DNA of 64,000 nt from Bradyrhizobium diazoefficiens (GTDB taxonomy: Bacteria > Pseudomonadota > Alphaproteobacteria > Rhizobiales > Xanthobacteraceae), in assembly GCF_016616885.1 (NCBI RefSeq), contig NZ_CP067102.1, positions 4,740,501 through 4,804,500 of the forward strand, read 5' to 3'. The position numbers and the translations under genes were made by a program. Below the pieces are notes generated by a model. The model searched no databases. It saw only the letters and a program-made list of their open reading frames with translations, and was not told the DNA's origin. Each line of letters opens with the position of its first letter. Within the stretch, counting starts at the first letter, position 1. Below, one piece after another: positions 31,955 through 41,689 of the stretch.

Positions 31955-32992
31955 ATGCTCCTCACCCGCCAGACGCTGCCGAAGGCGATCCCTGATATCG
32001 CAGCCCTCGACGATCTCCTCTGCCGGCCGACGCAGGCACTGATCGACGATCTCAGGAAGGTCGCGGGCGACATCATGATCCTCGGCGTCGGAGGCAAGAT
32101 GGGGCCGACGCTGGCGGGGCTCGCCAAAGCCGCCGCCCCCGAACGCCGCGTCATCGGCGTCGCCCGCTTCAGCGACGCCAGCGTCAAGGACTGGCTGCAT
32201 GCGCGCGGCGTCGAGACCATCAATTGCGACCTGCTGGATGAAGCCGCCATCAACGCGCTGCCGAAGGCGCCGAACATCGTCTTCATGGCCGGCCGCAAGT
32301 TCGGCGCCGAGGGCGATCTGTCGCTGACCTGGGCGATGAACGCGCATGTGCCGGCGCTGGTGGCGCAGGCCTTCCCGTCGTCGCGGATCGTGGCGTTCTC
32401 GACCGGTTGCGTCTATCCCTTCGTCCCCGTCGACGGCAAGGGCTCGACCGAGGACATGGCGCCGAACCCGCCCGGCGAATACGCCCAATCCTGCGTCGGC
32501 CGCGAGCGCATGTTCGAGTACTTTTCGCACAGGTTCTCGACGCCGGGCCGCCTGTTCCGGCTCAATTACGCGATCGACATGCGTTACGGCGTGCTGCACG
32601 ATATCGCCACGAAGGTGCTCACAGGCACTCCGATCGATGTCAGCCTCGGCCATGTCAATTTCATCTGGCAGGGCGACGCGTCCGCGCAAGCGCTGCGATG
32701 CCTTGCCCATTGCACCGCGCCGACCTCGCCGATCAATGTCAGCGGCCACGAGATTCTGGCGGTGCGCGATCTCGCACAGAAATTCGGCGCCCGCTTCGGC
32801 CGCACGCCGGTGCTGACAGGCAGGGAGGAGCCGACGGCGTGGCTGACCGACACGTCGAAAGCCGTCGAGCTGTTCGGCCTGCCCGTCGTCGACACCGAGC
32901 AGCTGGTCGCTTGGACCGCCGACTGGGTCTCCCGCGCCATGCCGAGCCTCGGCAAGCCGACCAAATACGAGGTGCGCGATGGCCGATACTGA
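31955..32992 (+). CDS. SDR-like NAD(P)-binding protein (epimerase/dehydratase type)
   Basis: 345 aa; AAGGA before ATG. The Rossmann motif is MILGVGGKMGPTLAGLAK (about residues 41-58), a variant of G-x-x-G-x-x-G. VAFSTGCVYPFVP contains the catalytic-type Ser, and EYAQSCVGRERMFEYF aligns with Y-x-x-x-K-x-x-x-E, but Cys replaces the usual Lys. Either the family uses another residue or the protein does not work as a standard dehydrogenase. Its 3' end overlaps the GNAT gene by 14 bases, so both are co-translated. Substrate unknown; it probably acts on the compound taken up by the transporter. Confidence 0.78.
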   Translation: MLLTRQTLPKAIPDIAALDDLLCRPTQALIDDLRKVAGDIMILGVGGKMGPTLAGLAKAAAPERRVIGVARFSDASVKDWLHARGVETINCDLLDEAAINALPKAPNIVFMAGRKFGAEGDLSLTWAMNAHVPALVAQAFPSSRIVAFSTGCVYPFVPVDGKGSTEDMAPNPPGEYAQSCVGRERMFEYFSHRFSTPGRLFRLNYAIDMRYGVLHDIATKVLTGTPIDVSLGHVNFIWQGDASAQALRCLAHCTAPTSPINVSGHEILAVRDLAQKFGARFGRTPVLTGREEPTAWLTDTSKAVELFGLPVVDTEQLVAWTADWVSRAMPSLGKPTKYEVRDGRY

Positions 32993-33800
32993 AGGGCCTC
33001 CCGTCATCAAGCTCGGCCTGGATGATGCCATGGCCGGGCTCGTACTCTCGACGGAAGCCCACTGGAACCAGACCGAGGAGGATTGGCGCGTCTTCCTGCG
33101 CGAGGGCGTCGTCTTCGGCATCCGCACCGGCGTGCTGCTGGTCGCGACGGCCGCGCTGCTGCCCTACTCCGGCAACAACGCCTGGATCAGCATGGTCCTG
33201 GTGACGGCGAGCCATCGCCGGCGCGGCCTCGCCACGCGGCTCGTCGACGCCTGCCTGGAAACCGCGCGCAAGAACGGCCTGACCAGCTGGCTCGACGCGA
33301 CGCCGGACGGGGTTGCGGTCTACGGTCCGCTCGGCTTCACGCCGACGCTGCAATTGCGGCGGTTGAAGCTGACGAGGCCGACGCGGGCCGAAGGGCCACC
33401 ATCGTCATCAGGGAGCATCGATGCGCTTCGCGCGCGCGACCGGCGCGCCACCGGGCTCGATCGCACCGCTCTCCTGTCCGCCTTCGCACGGCGCTCCGGC
33501 TCGCGCGTCGTCTCCGCGAACGGAGCCATCGCGCTGGTTCGCGACGGCCGGACCGCCCGCCACATCGGCCCGTTATACGCCGACAATGCCGCGGCAGCGC
33601 TGGCCCTGGTTCAAGCGATCGCGCGCTCCGAAACTGGCCCTCTCCTGCTCGACGCCGTCGCCCCGCAAGATGCGTTTCTCGAAGGATTGACTGCCTCGGG
33701 CTGGACCATCGAGCGGCCGTTCCAGCGCATGCGGTTCGGCCCCGCCACCGCCGTGGCTGAGGAAATGCCATTCGCCGTCGCCGGCCCCGAATTCGGATAG
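32979..33800 (+). CDS. GNAT acetyltransferase with C-terminal Acetyltransf_18-like domain
   Basis: 273 aa. GNAT core at about residues 50-115: VLVTASHRRRGLATRLVDACLETARKNGL holds the acetyl-CoA loop (R-R-x-G-x-A), followed by VAVYGPLGFTPT. The second half (RHIGPLYADNAAAALALVQAIARSETGPLLLDAVAPQDAFLEGLTASGWTIERPFQRMRFG) matches the small domain often fused to this GNAT class. It likely acetylates an amine of the imported substrate. Overlaps the preceding gene by 14 bases and is 6 bases from the next. Confidence 0.85.
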   Translation: MADTEGPPVIKLGLDDAMAGLVLSTEAHWNQTEEDWRVFLREGVVFGIRTGVLLVATAALLPYSGNNAWISMVLVTASHRRRGLATRLVDACLETARKNGLTSWLDATPDGVAVYGPLGFTPTLQLRRLKLTRPTRAEGPPSSSGSIDALRARDRRATGLDRTALLSAFARRSGSRVVSANGAIALVRDGRTARHIGPLYADNAAAALALVQAIARSETGPLLLDAVAPQDAFLEGLTASGWTIERPFQRMRFGPATAVAEEMPFAVAGPEFG

Positions 33801-33806
33801 GACATC

Positions 33807-34862
33807 ATGCACCACAGCCAGATCAACAGCGACGTCCGCAAGCTGATTGCCGAGGGCACTGTGCTGCCGGCGCATCCCCTCGCACTCACCGCCGAGCGCC
33901 AGCTCGACAAAACACATCAGCGCGCCCTGACGCGCTATTACATCGACGCCGGCTCCGGCGGCCTTGCCGTCGGCGTCCACACCACGCAATTCGCGATCCG
34001 CGATGTCGGCCTTTACCGCCCCGTGCTCGAGCTTGCCGCCGAGACCGCAGCACACTGGACCAGGCGTCCGCTGGCGATGATCGCGGGCCTAGCCGGGCCG
34101 ACGAAGCAGGCAACGGCCGAAGCGCGCACCGCGCGCGACATCGGTTATCACGCAGCGCTCCTCAGCCTCGCCGCGATGAAGAGCGCGTCCGAGGACGAGA
34201 TCATCGCGCATTGTACCGCTATCGCCGCCGAGATTCCGCTGGTCGGGTTCTACCTTCAGCCGGCGGTCGGCGGCGTCATCCTGTCGAGCCGGTTCTGGCA
34301 GCGCTTTGCCTCGATCGACAATGTCATCGCGATCAAGATCGCGCCGTTCAATCGCTACCGCACGCTTGACGTGCTGCGCGGGGTCGCGGCCGCCGGCGCG
34401 CTCGATCGCGTCGCGCTCTACACCGGCAATGACGATCACATCCTGCTCGACCTGACGCTGCCGTTCGACTTGCGCGACAAGGGCGTCACCACGCGCACCT
34501 ACTTCAAAGGCGGCCTGCTCGGCCACTGGTCGGTCTGGACTGCGAGCGCCATCAAGCAGTTCGAACGCTGCAAGGCGGCGCGGCACAAGGACAGCGTGCC
34601 GGCCGATTTGCTCGCACTCGATGCCCGCGTCACCGATTGCAACAGCGCCTTCTTCGACGTCGTCAACAATTTTCACGGCTGCATCGCCGGCTGTCACGAA
34701 GTGCTGCGGCGCCAGGGCCTGATGCAAGGCCTGTGGTGCCTCGATCCGAACGAGGGCCTCAGCCCCGGCCAGAAGGACGAGATCGACCGCGTCACGCGCG
34801 AGCACGCCGACCTCAGCGATGATTCCTTCGTCGCGGCCAATTTAAGCAAATGGCTGGCATGA
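33807..34862 (+). CDS. Dihydrodipicolinate synthase (DapA) family lyase
   Basis: 351 aa, longer than the usual 290-300. PAHPLALTAERQLDKTHQRALTRYYIDAGSGGLAVGVHTTQ is the family's first strand-helix unit; VGFYLQPAVGG carries the conserved Tyr, and NVIAIKIAPFNRYRTLDVL the Schiff-base Lys of the type I aldolase barrel. Extra residues lie at the C-terminus (LWCLDPNEGLSPGQKDEIDRV). Such enzymes cleave or form 2-keto acid bonds. Being inside a transporter operon and not near lysine genes, it probably acts in catabolism of the imported substrate. Overlaps the ATPase gene by 13 bases. Confidence 0.85.
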   Translation: MHHSQINSDVRKLIAEGTVLPAHPLALTAERQLDKTHQRALTRYYIDAGSGGLAVGVHTTQFAIRDVGLYRPVLELAAETAAHWTRRPLAMIAGLAGPTKQATAEARTARDIGYHAALLSLAAMKSASEDEIIAHCTAIAAEIPLVGFYLQPAVGGVILSSRFWQRFASIDNVIAIKIAPFNRYRTLDVLRGVAAAGALDRVALYTGNDDHILLDLTLPFDLRDKGVTTRTYFKGGLLGHWSVWTASAIKQFERCKAARHKDSVPADLLALDARVTDCNSAFFDVVNNFHGCIAGCHEVLRRQGLMQGLWCLDPNEGLSPGQKDEIDRVTREHADLSDDSFVAANLSKWLA

Positions 34863-35632
34863 GCTCAACACCCTTCATCAGCTTGCAAGGCGTCCGGAAG
34901 GTCTATCGTAGCGGAGGCGCCGAATTTTTGGCTGTCTCCGACGTCACCATGGACGTGCAGGAAGGTGAGCTGGTCTCGCTGGTCGGCCCGTCCGGCTGCG
35001 GCAAGACCACGGTGATGAAGATTCTGGCCGGCCTGCACGGCGCCGACGGCGGCAAGGTGACGATCGGTAACGCCACCAGCCCGTTCGATCCGACCCGCGA
35101 CATCGGCATGGTGTTCCAGCAGGCGCTGCTGCTGAAATGGCGCACCATCCTGGACAACGTGCTGCTGCCGGCCGAGATCGTCGGCCTGCCCATGAAGGCC
35201 GCGCGCGAGCGGGCGCGCGATCTGCTCAATCTGGTCGGGCTTGCCGGCTACGAGCAGAAATATCCACGAGAGCTGTCCGGCGGCATGCAGCAACGCACCG
35301 CAATCGCGCGCGCCTTCATCCACGATCCAAAACTGATCCTGATGGACGAGCCGTTCGGCGCGCTGGACGCGCTGACGCGCGAGCAGATGAATCTGGAGAT
35401 GCTGCGGATCTGGCGCGAGAGCGGCAAGACCATCATCTTCATCACGCATTCGATCCAGGAGGCCGTGTTCCTGTCCTCGCATTGCGCGGTGCTGACAGCA
35501 GGACCGGCGAAGATGGCCGACTATTTCCCGATCGACCTGCCCTTCCCGCGCGACCTGCCGCTGAAGACCACGGATGCGTTCGGCGCCTATGCGCGGCGGA
35601 TTTATGCGAAGCTGGGATTGGGTGCGACGTAA
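34850..35632 (+). CDS. ABC transporter ATP-binding protein (SsuB/TauB type)
   Basis: 260 aa. Walker [10 protein letters not shown] (about residues 46-54), Q-loop [17 protein letters not shown], signature [15 protein letters not shown], Walker [19 protein letters not shown] and switch His [12 protein letters not shown]. It energises the permease at 31151 and works with the binding protein at 29317. Its start overlaps the DapA-family gene; MSSTPF at 34859 is an alternative start. Last gene of the operon. Confidence 0.92.
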   Translation: MAGMSSTPFISLQGVRKVYRSGGAEFLAVSDVTMDVQEGELVSLVGPSGCGKTTVMKILAGLHGADGGKVTIGNATSPFDPTRDIGMVFQQALLLKWRTILDNVLLPAEIVGLPMKAARERARDLLNLVGLAGYEQKYPRELSGGMQQRTAIARAFIHDPKLILMDEPFGALDALTREQMNLEMLRIWRESGKTIIFITHSIQEAVFLSSHCAVLTAGPAKMADYFPIDLPFPRDLPLKTTDAFGAYARRIYAKLGLGAT

Positions 35633-35667
35633 GCTACGCGCTTGGAACCTGTGGTGTGGGCAAAGCC

Positions 35668-35949
35668 TCACACAGCCTCCTCGTACACGCCCGCGATGAA
35701 GTCGCTGAAGGTCGGCGCGAGCGGCAGGACGTAGCCCCATGTGTCGGACATCGCGTCAGCGAGCGTCCACGGCTTCTCGTATTCGGCAATCTCGTGATCG
35801 ATGAACCAGATTCGGCCGAAATGCGCCTTGTCGATCGTCACGCAGATCGGATTGCCGCCGTGATCGCTCATGATCCACAGGAGCTCATCGACGGTCGGCC
35901 ATTGCGGCGTCTCACGCGTTCGCACCAGCGAGCATTCGTCGCGCCGCAA
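35668..35949 (-). pseudogene. SUKH (SMI1/KNR4) domain fragment, N-terminus missing
   Basis: VDELLWIMSDHGGNPICVTIDKAHFGRIWFIDHEIAEYEKPW ... SFSDFIAGVYEEAV-like ending matches the second half of SUKH proteins (I-x-x-D-x-x-G-N...G-x-I-x-F-x-D-H-E, then F-x-x-F). The first half with its N-G-G motif is absent: the open frame continues upstream only as unrelated residues into the next gene. The only starts are a TTG at 35949 and an internal GTG, with poor ribosome sites. SUKH proteins are often toxin immunity proteins. A short intact variant cannot be excluded. Confidence 0.5.
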
Positions 35950-35998
35950 GCCCGTCGCGGCAACCGGGAAGCCGGCTCGAGGGAGAAAGGACGTTGCC

Positions 35999-36256
35999 TT
36001 AGAGCAGCTTCGCGCTCACGAACAGCGCGCGCACCGCGTTGGTCGCCTGGACCGCGAGCATGGCATTGCCGGCCGCACCCTCGAGCGCGGCGACGGCATC
36101 CTCATGCAGCGAGCGGAATTCCATCCACTCGACCGATTTGAAGTTGGTGAGGAATTGATAGGCCTGGCCGACGGTCGCGATCGCCAGCGTGTCACCGTTC
36201 AGCTTGATCTTGAACGTCGTGCGCAGCGGGGTCTCGGAGCTTGCTGGATCACTCAT
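35999..36256 (-). CDS. DUF982-like small protein (85 aa)
   Basis: FKIKLNGDTLAIATVGQAYQFLTNFKSVEWMEFRSLHEDAVAALEGAAGNAMLAVQATNAVRALFVSAKLL follows the DUF982 layout common in rhizobia: an N-terminal strand pair, A-x-x-F-L, then A-x-x-x-A-L-x-G and a closing helix. Cytoplasmic; function unknown. It lies directly upstream of the SUKH fragment on the same strand. Confidence 0.7.
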   Translation of the reverse strand: MSDPASSETPLRTTFKIKLNGDTLAIATVGQAYQFLTNFKSVEWMEFRSLHEDAVAALEGAAGNAMLAVQATNAVRALFVSAKLL

Positions 36257-36321
36257 GGGCTGCTTCTGGACGACAACGGCTTAACGAAGGGAAAACGGCA
36301 GCCCCCGCCGCCTGGCGAATA

Positions 36322-37347
36322 TCAGGAATCGGTGCTGGCGCGCTGCGAGGCGGTCGCCGATCCGCGCAGGCTCGGCACCACGACCAGGCGGTTGAACTCG
36401 CCATTGTCGTAGGCCTTGAGGAAGCGATCATAGTCCTTGATCGAGACGCAGCCGTTGGAATCGCCGCGCGGCCCGAGCATGTAGGTGTGGGTGAGCAGGC
36501 CAACGCGGCCGAGCGCGCTGGTGCCGTCAGTCGGCGTCATGCGCAGCGCCCGAACGCCGTGGAACAGTTTTTCGCGCGGCTTGAGGTCGTAGGTCGCAGG
36601 CGGGGTCGCGCCGACCATGCGCTGGTCGACATGTTCGGGGTCGTCCATCAGCGCGCCCATGCCCGAATGGGCCTCGATCGCGACGCCGCTCGGCAGATAG
36701 AGCGCCTTGGCCTTGATGTCATAGACCGCCGTCCGCGAATCGTAGCCCAGCGCGGCGAGATCCGGCGCCTTGCCGAACAGGCCGCTGTCGGGCGTCAGCG
36801 AGGCCAGCTTGATCTTGTCGGTGAATTTCTCGAAGAAGTTGCGGTTGTCGACCCTGGGGTTGGGATTGGTGTCGGCAAAGGCCTGGCTGGAGGCGATCTG
36901 GGCAGAGAGGTCCGCCTGGACCGGCCGCGAGCGCGGCATTGGAATGCCGTCGGCGCGCTGCGAGGGTCTCGCCTCTTCGGTTGCAGGCTGTTCGTTGTCG
37001 GCCAAAGTCGAACGCCACTCATCGCCCTGGAGCTTTTGGGCGAGCATCGCCTTGGCATCGCGCAGCTTGAGCTGGACCGCACTCAGGGCGGAGCGCTCCA
37101 GCGTCCGCAGGCCGAACTCACGGGCGGGCGGGTTGCTGGACAGCGAGGCGAAACGGTCGTCGAACGAGGGAGAATTGGCCGGCGGCCGCGCGGCGGTGAC
37201 CAACGGGGTGGAATCGCCGATATCCGCGACCCACGCGGCGGCGCCCAGCGCCAGCGCGATGGCAGCCATAGATAGCAGTATCGCCTCGGCTCGCCCAACT
37301 CGGCGGCGCGACAACAGCCTCTCGGCGCTTGCGCGGTCGGAAACCAT
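36322..37347 (-). CDS. Membrane-anchored DUF2778 (L,D-transpeptidase-like) protein
   Basis: 341 aa from MVSDRASAERLLSRRR with GGGGAT upstream. One membrane helix at about residues 20-40 (AILLSMAAIALALGAAAWVA), a long linker, and a C-terminal domain (about 195-325): AVYDIKAKALYLPSGVAIEAHSGMGALMDDPEHV, HTYMLGPRGDSNGCVSIKDYDRFLKAY. H and S-N-G-C-V-S match the catalytic H and S-x-G-C-x-(R/S) of the YkuD-like DUF2778 group. Periplasmic, probably peptidoglycan active. An in-frame ATG at 37422 would add 25 residues. Confidence 0.82.
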   Translation of the reverse strand: MVSDRASAERLLSRRRVGRAEAILLSMAAIALALGAAAWVADIGDSTPLVTAARPPANSPSFDDRFASLSSNPPAREFGLRTLERSALSAVQLKLRDAKAMLAQKLQGDEWRSTLADNEQPATEEARPSQRADGIPMPRSRPVQADLSAQIASSQAFADTNPNPRVDNRNFFEKFTDKIKLASLTPDSGLFGKAPDLAALGYDSRTAVYDIKAKALYLPSGVAIEAHSGMGALMDDPEHVDQRMVGATPPATYDLKPREKLFHGVRALRMTPTDGTSALGRVGLLTHTYMLGPRGDSNGCVSIKDYDRFLKAYDNGEFNRLVVVPSLRGSATASQRASTDS

Positions 37348-37466
37348 CAGATCCCCAAAACGACCCCGGGGGACCCAACCCCCACCCGGAGACTCTATAC
37401 CAGCTACCACATTGGGAGCCAAAAGTTAGGCATAATCGCGGCCGGCAAGCCCCCCTGAGGTATCCA

Positions 37467-37907
37467 ATGACCGATCCTTTCAATCTAGAGCGCTTCCTCA
37501 GGGCCCAGGACCCGGTTTTTCGCGACGTGCTGGGGGAGCTGGCCCGCGGCCGGAAGCAGACTCACTGGATGTGGTTCGTCTTCCCGCAGGTCGCGGGCCT
37601 CGGCTTCAGCGCCATGTCGCAGCGCTACGCCATCGGCTCGCGGGCGGAAGCCGAGGCCTACCTCGCCCACCCCGTGCTCGGCCCGCGCCTGATCGAATGC
37701 ACCCGCCTCGTGCTTGCCGTCGACGGGCGGACCATCAACGCGATCCTCGGCGCGCCTGACGATTCCAAATTCCGTTCGTCGATGACGCTGTTCGGTGCGG
37801 TGTCCAACGAGCCTGTTTTCGACGAGGCGCTCGCCAAATATTTCACCGGCGAGCACGACGGCGCGACGCTGGAGATCCTGTCGAATCTCGAACGAAAGGC
37901 CAACTGA
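37467..37907 (+). CDS. DUF1810 family protein
   Basis: 146 aa. [71 protein letters not shown] is the unmistakable DUF1810 signature, followed by [12 protein letters not shown] and the closing DGATLEIL. A cytoplasmic helical protein found across bacteria, of unknown function. Divergent from the DUF2778 gene. Confidence 0.92.
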   Translation: MTDPFNLERFLRAQDPVFRDVLGELARGRKQTHWMWFVFPQVAGLGFSAMSQRYAIGSRAEAEAYLAHPVLGPRLIECTRLVLAVDGRTINAILGAPDDSKFRSSMTLFGAVSNEPVFDEALAKYFTGEHDGATLEILSNLERKAN

Positions 37908-38005
37908 CTGCGACAACCGCGGCTGCCAGCGTAAACCCGCGATTAATACGCTCCCCGTATTTTTCGGAGAATATCTTTTTCCCCGCGCCAATTGCCGGAC
38001 AGATC

Positions 38006-40087
38006 ATGAAAATCGGTACGCTGCTGACCACCGCCATTGTCTCGCTCTCGACCGTCGGCGGCGGCCTCGCCGTCTACGTCGCCGTCACGAAATACCAGAC
38101 GATGGAGCGGATCAGCGAGGCGCAAGGGCGGCTCGCCATCGTCCGCGCCGTCAGCGACATCCCGCGCTATCTCAACCCCGAGCGCGGCTTCGCCACCAAC
38201 ATCCTGTACGGACCAGCGACCGTCGACCCGGCGCAGCTTTCCGAGCACGACAAGCTGCGCAAGCAGACCGACGGCGCGCACGACAAGATGAACGCAGTAC
38301 GCAAGGAGCTGTCCGGCTCCTTCGACGACGGCACCACCATCGGCAGCCACATCGACGGCCTCAATGCGAAGTTCACCGCGTTGCGCGAGGCCGTCGACAA
38401 GGCGATCGCCGGACCGGCGGAAGCACGCAAGGACGCCGCAAGGAAGATCGTCGCCGACAATGCCGTGCTCAATGCCGGTGTCACCGCGCTGCTCAACGAG
38501 CAGGTCCGCCGCATGGCCATCCTCAACGGCGATGCCTACCGCCAGGCCAGCTATGCCAACGTCGCGATGACATTGCGCGACGTCGGCGGCTTCAACTCCA
38601 GCCTGCACAAGAATCTCGTCGGGGGCAAGAAACCCGCGACCGACGCGGAGAAGGCCGACATCAGCCGCTCCCAGGGCCGCAACGACCAGATCGTGATGAC
38701 GCTCCAGGAATTGCGCGGCAATCCGACAACGCCGGCAAACGTCGCCGCGGCGCTAGAGAAGTTCAACGCGATCTATATCGAGGAGTTCGGCCGCGAACTC
38801 AAGCTGGTGAAGGACGGCGCGATCAGCGGCAAATACGAACATGACATGGAGACCTATTACGCCTCGACGCAGCGCGGCCTCAGCACCATCATCGACGTCC
38901 GCGATGCCTTCTACGACAACGCCGAGCAGATCCTCTCCGGCGCGTCGGCCGCCGCGCGTACCAGCTTCACGATCGCACTCGCGGGCCTCCTCGCCGTGCT
39001 GATCGCCAGCGTCGGCCTCATCGTGATGATCCGCCGCCGCGTCTGCGCTCCGATCGTCAGCCTGACGACCCGGATGTCGCGGCTCGCCGACGGCGAGGTT
39101 GCAGAAGACATCCCCGGCGCCGAACGCTCCGACGAGATCGGGGCGATGGCCGCCGCCGTCCAGGTGTTCAAGGACAACATGATCCGGGCCGACCGGCTCG
39201 CCGCCGAAAAGCAGGCCGAGAACGACGGCAAGATGCGCCGCGCCCAGGCACTCGACGGGCTCACGCGCGCGTTCGAAGCCAAGGTCACCGAACTGGTCGG
39301 CGGCCTCTCCCGCGCCTCCTCCACCATGGAAACCACGGCGCAATCGATGACCTCGACGGCGTCCCAGACCAACAGCCAGGCCGCGGTCGTCGCCGCCGCC
39401 TCCGAGCAGACCTCGACCAACGTGCAGACGGTCGCCAGCGCGACCGAAGAGCTGACGTCATCGATCGCCGAGATCGGCCGTCAGGTCGCCCAATCGACCG
39501 AGATCGCAGCACGCGCCGTCGATAATGCCCGCCGCACCGGCGACACCGCCCGCACGCTCGCCGAGGGCGCGCAGAAGATCGGCGACGTCGTCACGCTGAT
39601 CCAGAGCATCGCCGAGCAGACCAACCTGCTGGCGCTCAACGCCACCATCGAGGCCGCCCGTGCCGGCGATGCCGGCCGCGGCTTTGCCGTGGTCGCGTCC
39701 GAAGTGAAGTCGCTCGCCGGCCAGACCGCCAAGGCGACCACCGAAATCTCCGAGCAGATCACGGCGATCCAGTCCGCGAGCGACGAGACCGTCACTGCGA
39801 TCCGCAACGTCGCTGACGTCATTGCCGAGATCGACCAGATTGGCACCGCGATAGCGGCCGCGATCGAGCAACAGGGTTCGGCGACAAGGGAGATCTCCCG
39901 CAGCGTCCAGGAGGCCGCCCGCGGCACCCAGGAGGTCAACACCAACATATCCGGCGTGCAGCGCGCCGCCGACGACACCGGTGCGGCCGCGAGGGAAGTG
40001 CTGGGCGCGGCCGAACAGCTCTCGACGCAGTCACGCGACCTGGCCGGTCAGTTCGACCGCTTCCTCGGCGAAGTCAGGGCGGCGTAG
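38006..40087 (+). CDS. Methyl-accepting chemotaxis protein
   Basis: 693 aa. First membrane helix about residues 5-28, a large periplasmic helical sensor domain (about 30-310), second membrane helix near 318-342 ([24 protein letters not shown]), a HAMP linker ([38 protein letters not shown]), and a signalling domain with the conserved hairpin tip [33 protein letters not shown] (about 531-563). It passes ligand state to CheA/CheW. No che genes are nearby, so it is an orphan receptor. The ligand is unknown; no C-terminal CheR-tether pentapeptide (ends GEVRAA). Confidence 0.93.
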   Translation: MKIGTLLTTAIVSLSTVGGGLAVYVAVTKYQTMERISEAQGRLAIVRAVSDIPRYLNPERGFATNILYGPATVDPAQLSEHDKLRKQTDGAHDKMNAVRKELSGSFDDGTTIGSHIDGLNAKFTALREAVDKAIAGPAEARKDAARKIVADNAVLNAGVTALLNEQVRRMAILNGDAYRQASYANVAMTLRDVGGFNSSLHKNLVGGKKPATDAEKADISRSQGRNDQIVMTLQELRGNPTTPANVAAALEKFNAIYIEEFGRELKLVKDGAISGKYEHDMETYYASTQRGLSTIIDVRDAFYDNAEQILSGASAAARTSFTIALAGLLAVLIASVGLIVMIRRRVCAPIVSLTTRMSRLADGEVAEDIPGAERSDEIGAMAAAVQVFKDNMIRADRLAAEKQAENDGKMRRAQALDGLTRAFEAKVTELVGGLSRASSTMETTAQSMTSTASQTNSQAAVVAAASEQTSTNVQTVASATEELTSSIAEIGRQVAQSTEIAARAVDNARRTGDTARTLAEGAQKIGDVVTLIQSIAEQTNLLALNATIEAARAGDAGRGFAVVASEVKSLAGQTAKATTEISEQITAIQSASDETVTAIRNVADVIAEIDQIGTAIAAAIEQQGSATREISRSVQEAARGTQEVNTNISGVQRAADDTGAAAREVLGAAEQLSTQSRDLAGQFDRFLGEVRAA

Positions 40088-40098
40088 GCCGCAAGCGT

Positions 40099-40689
40099 CT
40101 AATACGGCGGCGGCTTGCGCGCGCGCTGCGTCTTGGCGGCTTCGATCCACCACAAGAGGTCGTCGGCGAAGCGCGGGAACGAGCGTTCCAGTGCCTTGCC
40201 GCCTTCGCCCATCGGCTCGCTTTCGGCTGACAATGTCTGGGCGATCGGCCCGACGCCGATGGTGCTAGAGATCACCACCATGCCCATTTCCGACAGAGTG
40301 CCGTGCCACGCGGTGGAGGCGCGCGCGCCGGACAGGCGGCCGGCGGAATAGCTCACGATCGCGGCCGGCCGCCAGAACCATTCTTCCAGGAAGTGGTCAG
40401 TGAGGTTCTTCAAGCCGGGCTGAATGCCCCAGTTATATTCGCCGGTGACGAAGACGAAGCCGTCGGCCCCGCGGATCTGTCCGGCCAGCTTCTCCAGCGC
40501 CTCGGGCGCGGTCCCCTTGGGATATTCCTTGTACATGCGGTCGAGCATCGGCAGGCCGATCGCCTTGGCGTCGATGAACTCGACCTCTTCGCCGCGACTG
40601 CGCAGGCGATCGATGACGAAATTCGCAAGGCGGATGCCCATGCGGTCGGACCGATAGGAACCGTAGAGGACGAGGATGCGATTGCTCAT
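40099..40689 (-). CDS. NADPH-dependent FMN reductase (flavodoxin-like)
   Basis: 196 aa from MSNRILVLYGSYRSDRMGIRLANFV, where G-S-x-R-x-x-x-x-x-x-x-x-x is the FMN phosphate loop. FVFVTGEYNWGIQPGLKNLTDHF is the family's E-Y-N-x-x-x-P-x-x-L-K-N motif. Reduces FMN, or quinones and azo compounds, with NADPH. Stands beside and on the same strand as the AraC regulator, 52 bases downstream, so they may be co-transcribed. The upstream frame extension lacks family similarity. Confidence 0.88.
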   Translation of the reverse strand: MSNRILVLYGSYRSDRMGIRLANFVIDRLRSRGEEVEFIDAKAIGLPMLDRMYKEYPKGTAPEALEKLAGQIRGADGFVFVTGEYNWGIQPGLKNLTDHFLEEWFWRPAAIVSYSAGRLSGARASTAWHGTLSEMGMVVISSTIGVGPIAQTLSAESEPMGEGGKALERSFPRFADDLLWWIEAAKTQRARKPPPY

Positions 40690-40741
40690 GGCCGGCACGT
40701 TAGCACGAAACGGCGGGGACGCCCCCAACCGATTTGCCGCG

Positions 40742-41689
40742 CTATCGTTTTCGCCCGAATTCCAGCGTTTGCGACGGCGTCTCGCCGAACTGGTCGCGAT
40801 AGCTGCGGGAGAAATCGCTGAGATGCCAGAAGCCGAACGCGAGCGCGACGGCCTTGACGCTGTCGGCACCGGCAAGCAGCCGCTGGCGCACCAGCCAGAG
40901 CCGACGCAGGCGCAAATAGCGGTGCAGGCTCATGCCGCGATAGCGGCGCACGACGTCGTGCAAGGTTCGGACGGACAGGCCGAGCTTGCGCGCGATCTCC
41001 TCGCTGTAGATCGGCTGCGACAGGTCGTCGGACAACAGCGCGCGGACGTCCTGGAAGATCTTGAAGTTCCTCTCGTCATTGGGGCGCAAGGTCCAGCGAA
41101 CCGAGACGACGCTTTCGAGGGCGTCGTCAACTGCACCCAGCAGGGACTCCTTCATGGCCGCAGCCTTGAACGGCATCTCCGCCGCGCCGATGGGCTCTGC
41201 CGCCGCGGCCAGCACCTCGCGAACCACGCTGCGCAGCCGGTTCAAGCCCGCCGCGGTTGTTTCAAAAATCTTGAAGCTCAGGGCCGCTCGCGGCCATCCG
41301 CGATCCGTCACCTCCGGCCTGAACACCACCGAGGCGATTTGCCGCTGCACTTCCTCGATGGTGGTGTAAGCCGCGCCGCTGCTGCCGATGACGATGACCG
41401 GACGGACGCGCTGCGAGCCGTTGAAGCGAATGGGCACGTCGAGGTTGTCCATCGTGAACCCGATCGCGGTGCAATTCTCGATGAGCTGCGCGTCGACCAC
41501 CCGCGGAAACGCGCGCGTCAAATTCACGTCGCAGCCGGGCAGCGACAGAATGGTCTGCTCAGCCGAAATCCTCCGTACAAAAGGCGTGAATTCGAAATTC
41601 AGGCCTCGTATGGCATTTCGAAATTCATCGACGTCGGAAAACCGAAATATCTTTAGCGCCAACCCGGGCGCATCATCATTGCTGTTCAT
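40742..41689 (-). CDS. AraC family transcriptional regulator
   Basis: C-terminal AraC DNA-binding domain (about the last 105 residues): YSEEIARKLGLSVRTLHDVVRRYRGMSLHRYLRLRRLWLVRQRLL and SVKAVALAFGFWHLSDFSRSYRDQFGETPSQTL give both helix-turn-helix units. The N-terminal part resembles the AraC_binding_2 sensor (ISLPGC-type region, ILSLPGCDVNLTRAFPRV). Start uncertain: ATG at 41689 (MNSNDDAPG) gives 315 aa, a GTG at 41797 gives 351. It may control the flavin reductase downstream. Confidence 0.85.
   Translation of the reverse strand: MNSNDDAPGLALKIFRFSDVDEFRNAIRGLNFEFTPFVRRISAEQTILSLPGCDVNLTRAFPRVVDAQLIENCTAIGFTMDNLDVPIRFNGSQRVRPVIVIGSSGAAYTTIEEVQRQIASVVFRPEVTDRGWPRAALSFKIFETTAAGLNRLRSVVREVLAAAAEPIGAAEMPFKAAAMKESLLGAVDDALESVVSVRWTLRPNDERNFKIFQDVRALLSDDLSQPIYSEEIARKLGLSVRTLHDVVRRYRGMSLHRYLRLRRLWLVRQRLLAGADSVKAVALAFGFWHLSDFSRSYRDQFGETPSQTLEFGRKR

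Noticed and set aside
31109..33127. Minus-strand open frame of 672 codons opposite the permease and SDR genes
   Set aside because: Shadow of two genes with recognisable motifs; no ribosome binding site and biased composition.
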